This document shows positions 63,770-64,000 of a stretch of DNA of 64,000 nt, piece after piece. The stretch is from the NCBI RefSeq assembly GCF_026126425.1, contig NZ_JAFMPW010000002.1, forward strand, positions 62,001 through 126,000. The letters run 5' to 3'. The position numbers and the translations under genes are program-made. The notes beneath the pieces were generated by a model, which saw only the letters and a list, made by a program, of their open reading frames with translations, was not told the DNA's origin and ran no database searches. The number at the start of each line of letters is the position of its first letter. Positions within the stretch are counted from its first letter, which is position 1. This stretch comes from Muriicola sp. Z0-33 (GTDB lineage Bacteria; Bacteroidota; Bacteroidia; Flavobacteriales; Flavobacteriaceae).

Positions 63770-64000
63770 ATGAAACTATTGAAGATACTGTCATTAATAA
63801 TTACTTTGTTAACAATAAGCAATTGTAAAAATGACTCTAACAGCGGTGAATCAACAAAATTGCAAATTGCCTTTAAAGAAGATTCGAGCAAATTTACAAT
63901 GCCTCAAAAACAACTGATCCGTGAAGTGATATTTAATTCAGAAAAGGAAGTCCGCACGCTTTTACCTGAGCTCCCGGATAGTATAAAAGTAGTGGTTGAA
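63770..64000 (+). CDS. Lipoprotein, 3'-partial
   Basis: The reading frame from ATG at 63770 stays open to the window edge. It encodes a signal peptide with a lipobox ISNC (Cys19) and then EDSSKFTMPQKQLIREVIF and a segment ending LLPELPDSIKVVVE. The beginning resembles DUF2268-type predicted zinc peptidases, but the active-site region is outside the window, so this is a guess. Confidence 0.7.
   Translation, partial: MKLLKILSLIITLLTISNCKNDSNSGESTKLQIAFKEDSSKFTMPQKQLIREVIFNSEKEVRTLLPELPDSIKVVVE

Noticed and set aside
1-64000. tRNA or rRNA genes
   Set aside because: No cloverleaf-like segment or rRNA-type conserved block was noticed in any spacer by eye; a covariance search would be needed to be certain.

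Overview
The window looks like the chromosome of a marine-type member of the Bacteroidota, most likely Flavobacteriaceae. The base composition is AT-rich. Two secreted proteins end in type IX secretion (T9SS) sorting domains, one of each type. There is a TonB-dependent outer-membrane receptor with an N-terminal carboxypeptidase-like domain, many lipoproteins with a Ser/Gly/Ala-Cys lipobox, two DUF4251 proteins and AraC-type regulators with flavobacterial architectures. Few genes have a clear Shine-Dalgarno sequence. I see no rRNA, tRNA, insertion sequence, integrase or CRISPR array. The window cuts a nonribosomal peptide synthetase (NRPS) gene at the left edge and a lipoprotein gene at the right edge.

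Left part (1-16.5 kb): the 3' end of an NRPS with a predicted serine-activating adenylation domain and a carrier domain is followed by a small His-rich exported protein and a TonB-dependent receptor, which together could be a metallophore or metal-uptake locus. Then come a T9SS type B repeat protein, an NTF2-like protein and an S15/CocE-type hydrolase. A tight trio encodes an exported SAM methyltransferase, a DUF4251 protein and an exported protein-L-isoaspartate methyltransferase. A lipoprotein with a strong terminator follows, then about 1 kb of non-coding DNA with three tandem ~151-bp repeats. After this are an M19-type dipeptidase homologue, a thioredoxin-fold exported protein, a cold-shock-domain protein and LpxD.

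Middle part (16.5-38 kb): this region is rich in sugar and polyol redox enzymes. A rightward operon (EamA transporter, zinc alcohol dehydrogenase, DUF1080 lipoprotein) converges on a leftward group (secreted PQQ sugar dehydrogenase fused to a diheme cytochrome and a dockerin-like tail, HUMPS-type decarboxylase, zinc dehydrogenase, short-chain dehydrogenase (SDR), TIM-barrel isomerase, medium-chain reductase). An aldo/keto reductase, a Tat-exported sugar isomerase homologue and a secreted beta-helix protein lie nearby. My inference is an oxidation-first pathway for an unidentified sugar or sugar acid. A vanadium-haloperoxidase-like T9SS cargo and an SLC12-type transporter close this part.

Right part (38-64 kb): a quinone-reductase-like enzyme, an EF-G paralogue in tandem with an AraC regulator that carries a degenerate cyclase domain, an M13 peptidase, a multi-pass membrane protein of unknown function with a conserved-looking cytosolic domain, a membrane-anchored DJ-1/PfpI protein with a membrane AraC sensor, a CehA/McbA-type metallohydrolase, L-serine dehydratase with a TauE/SafE exporter, an M24-M1 exported peptidase pair, a PAP2 phosphatase, a membrane coiled-coil protein with a phage-like N-terminus, and DUF4382 and partial lipoproteins. 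The five peptidase-like enzymes plus serine dehydratase fit a protein-degrading heterotroph. Two membrane miniproteins (27 and 42 residues) lie in the gaps.
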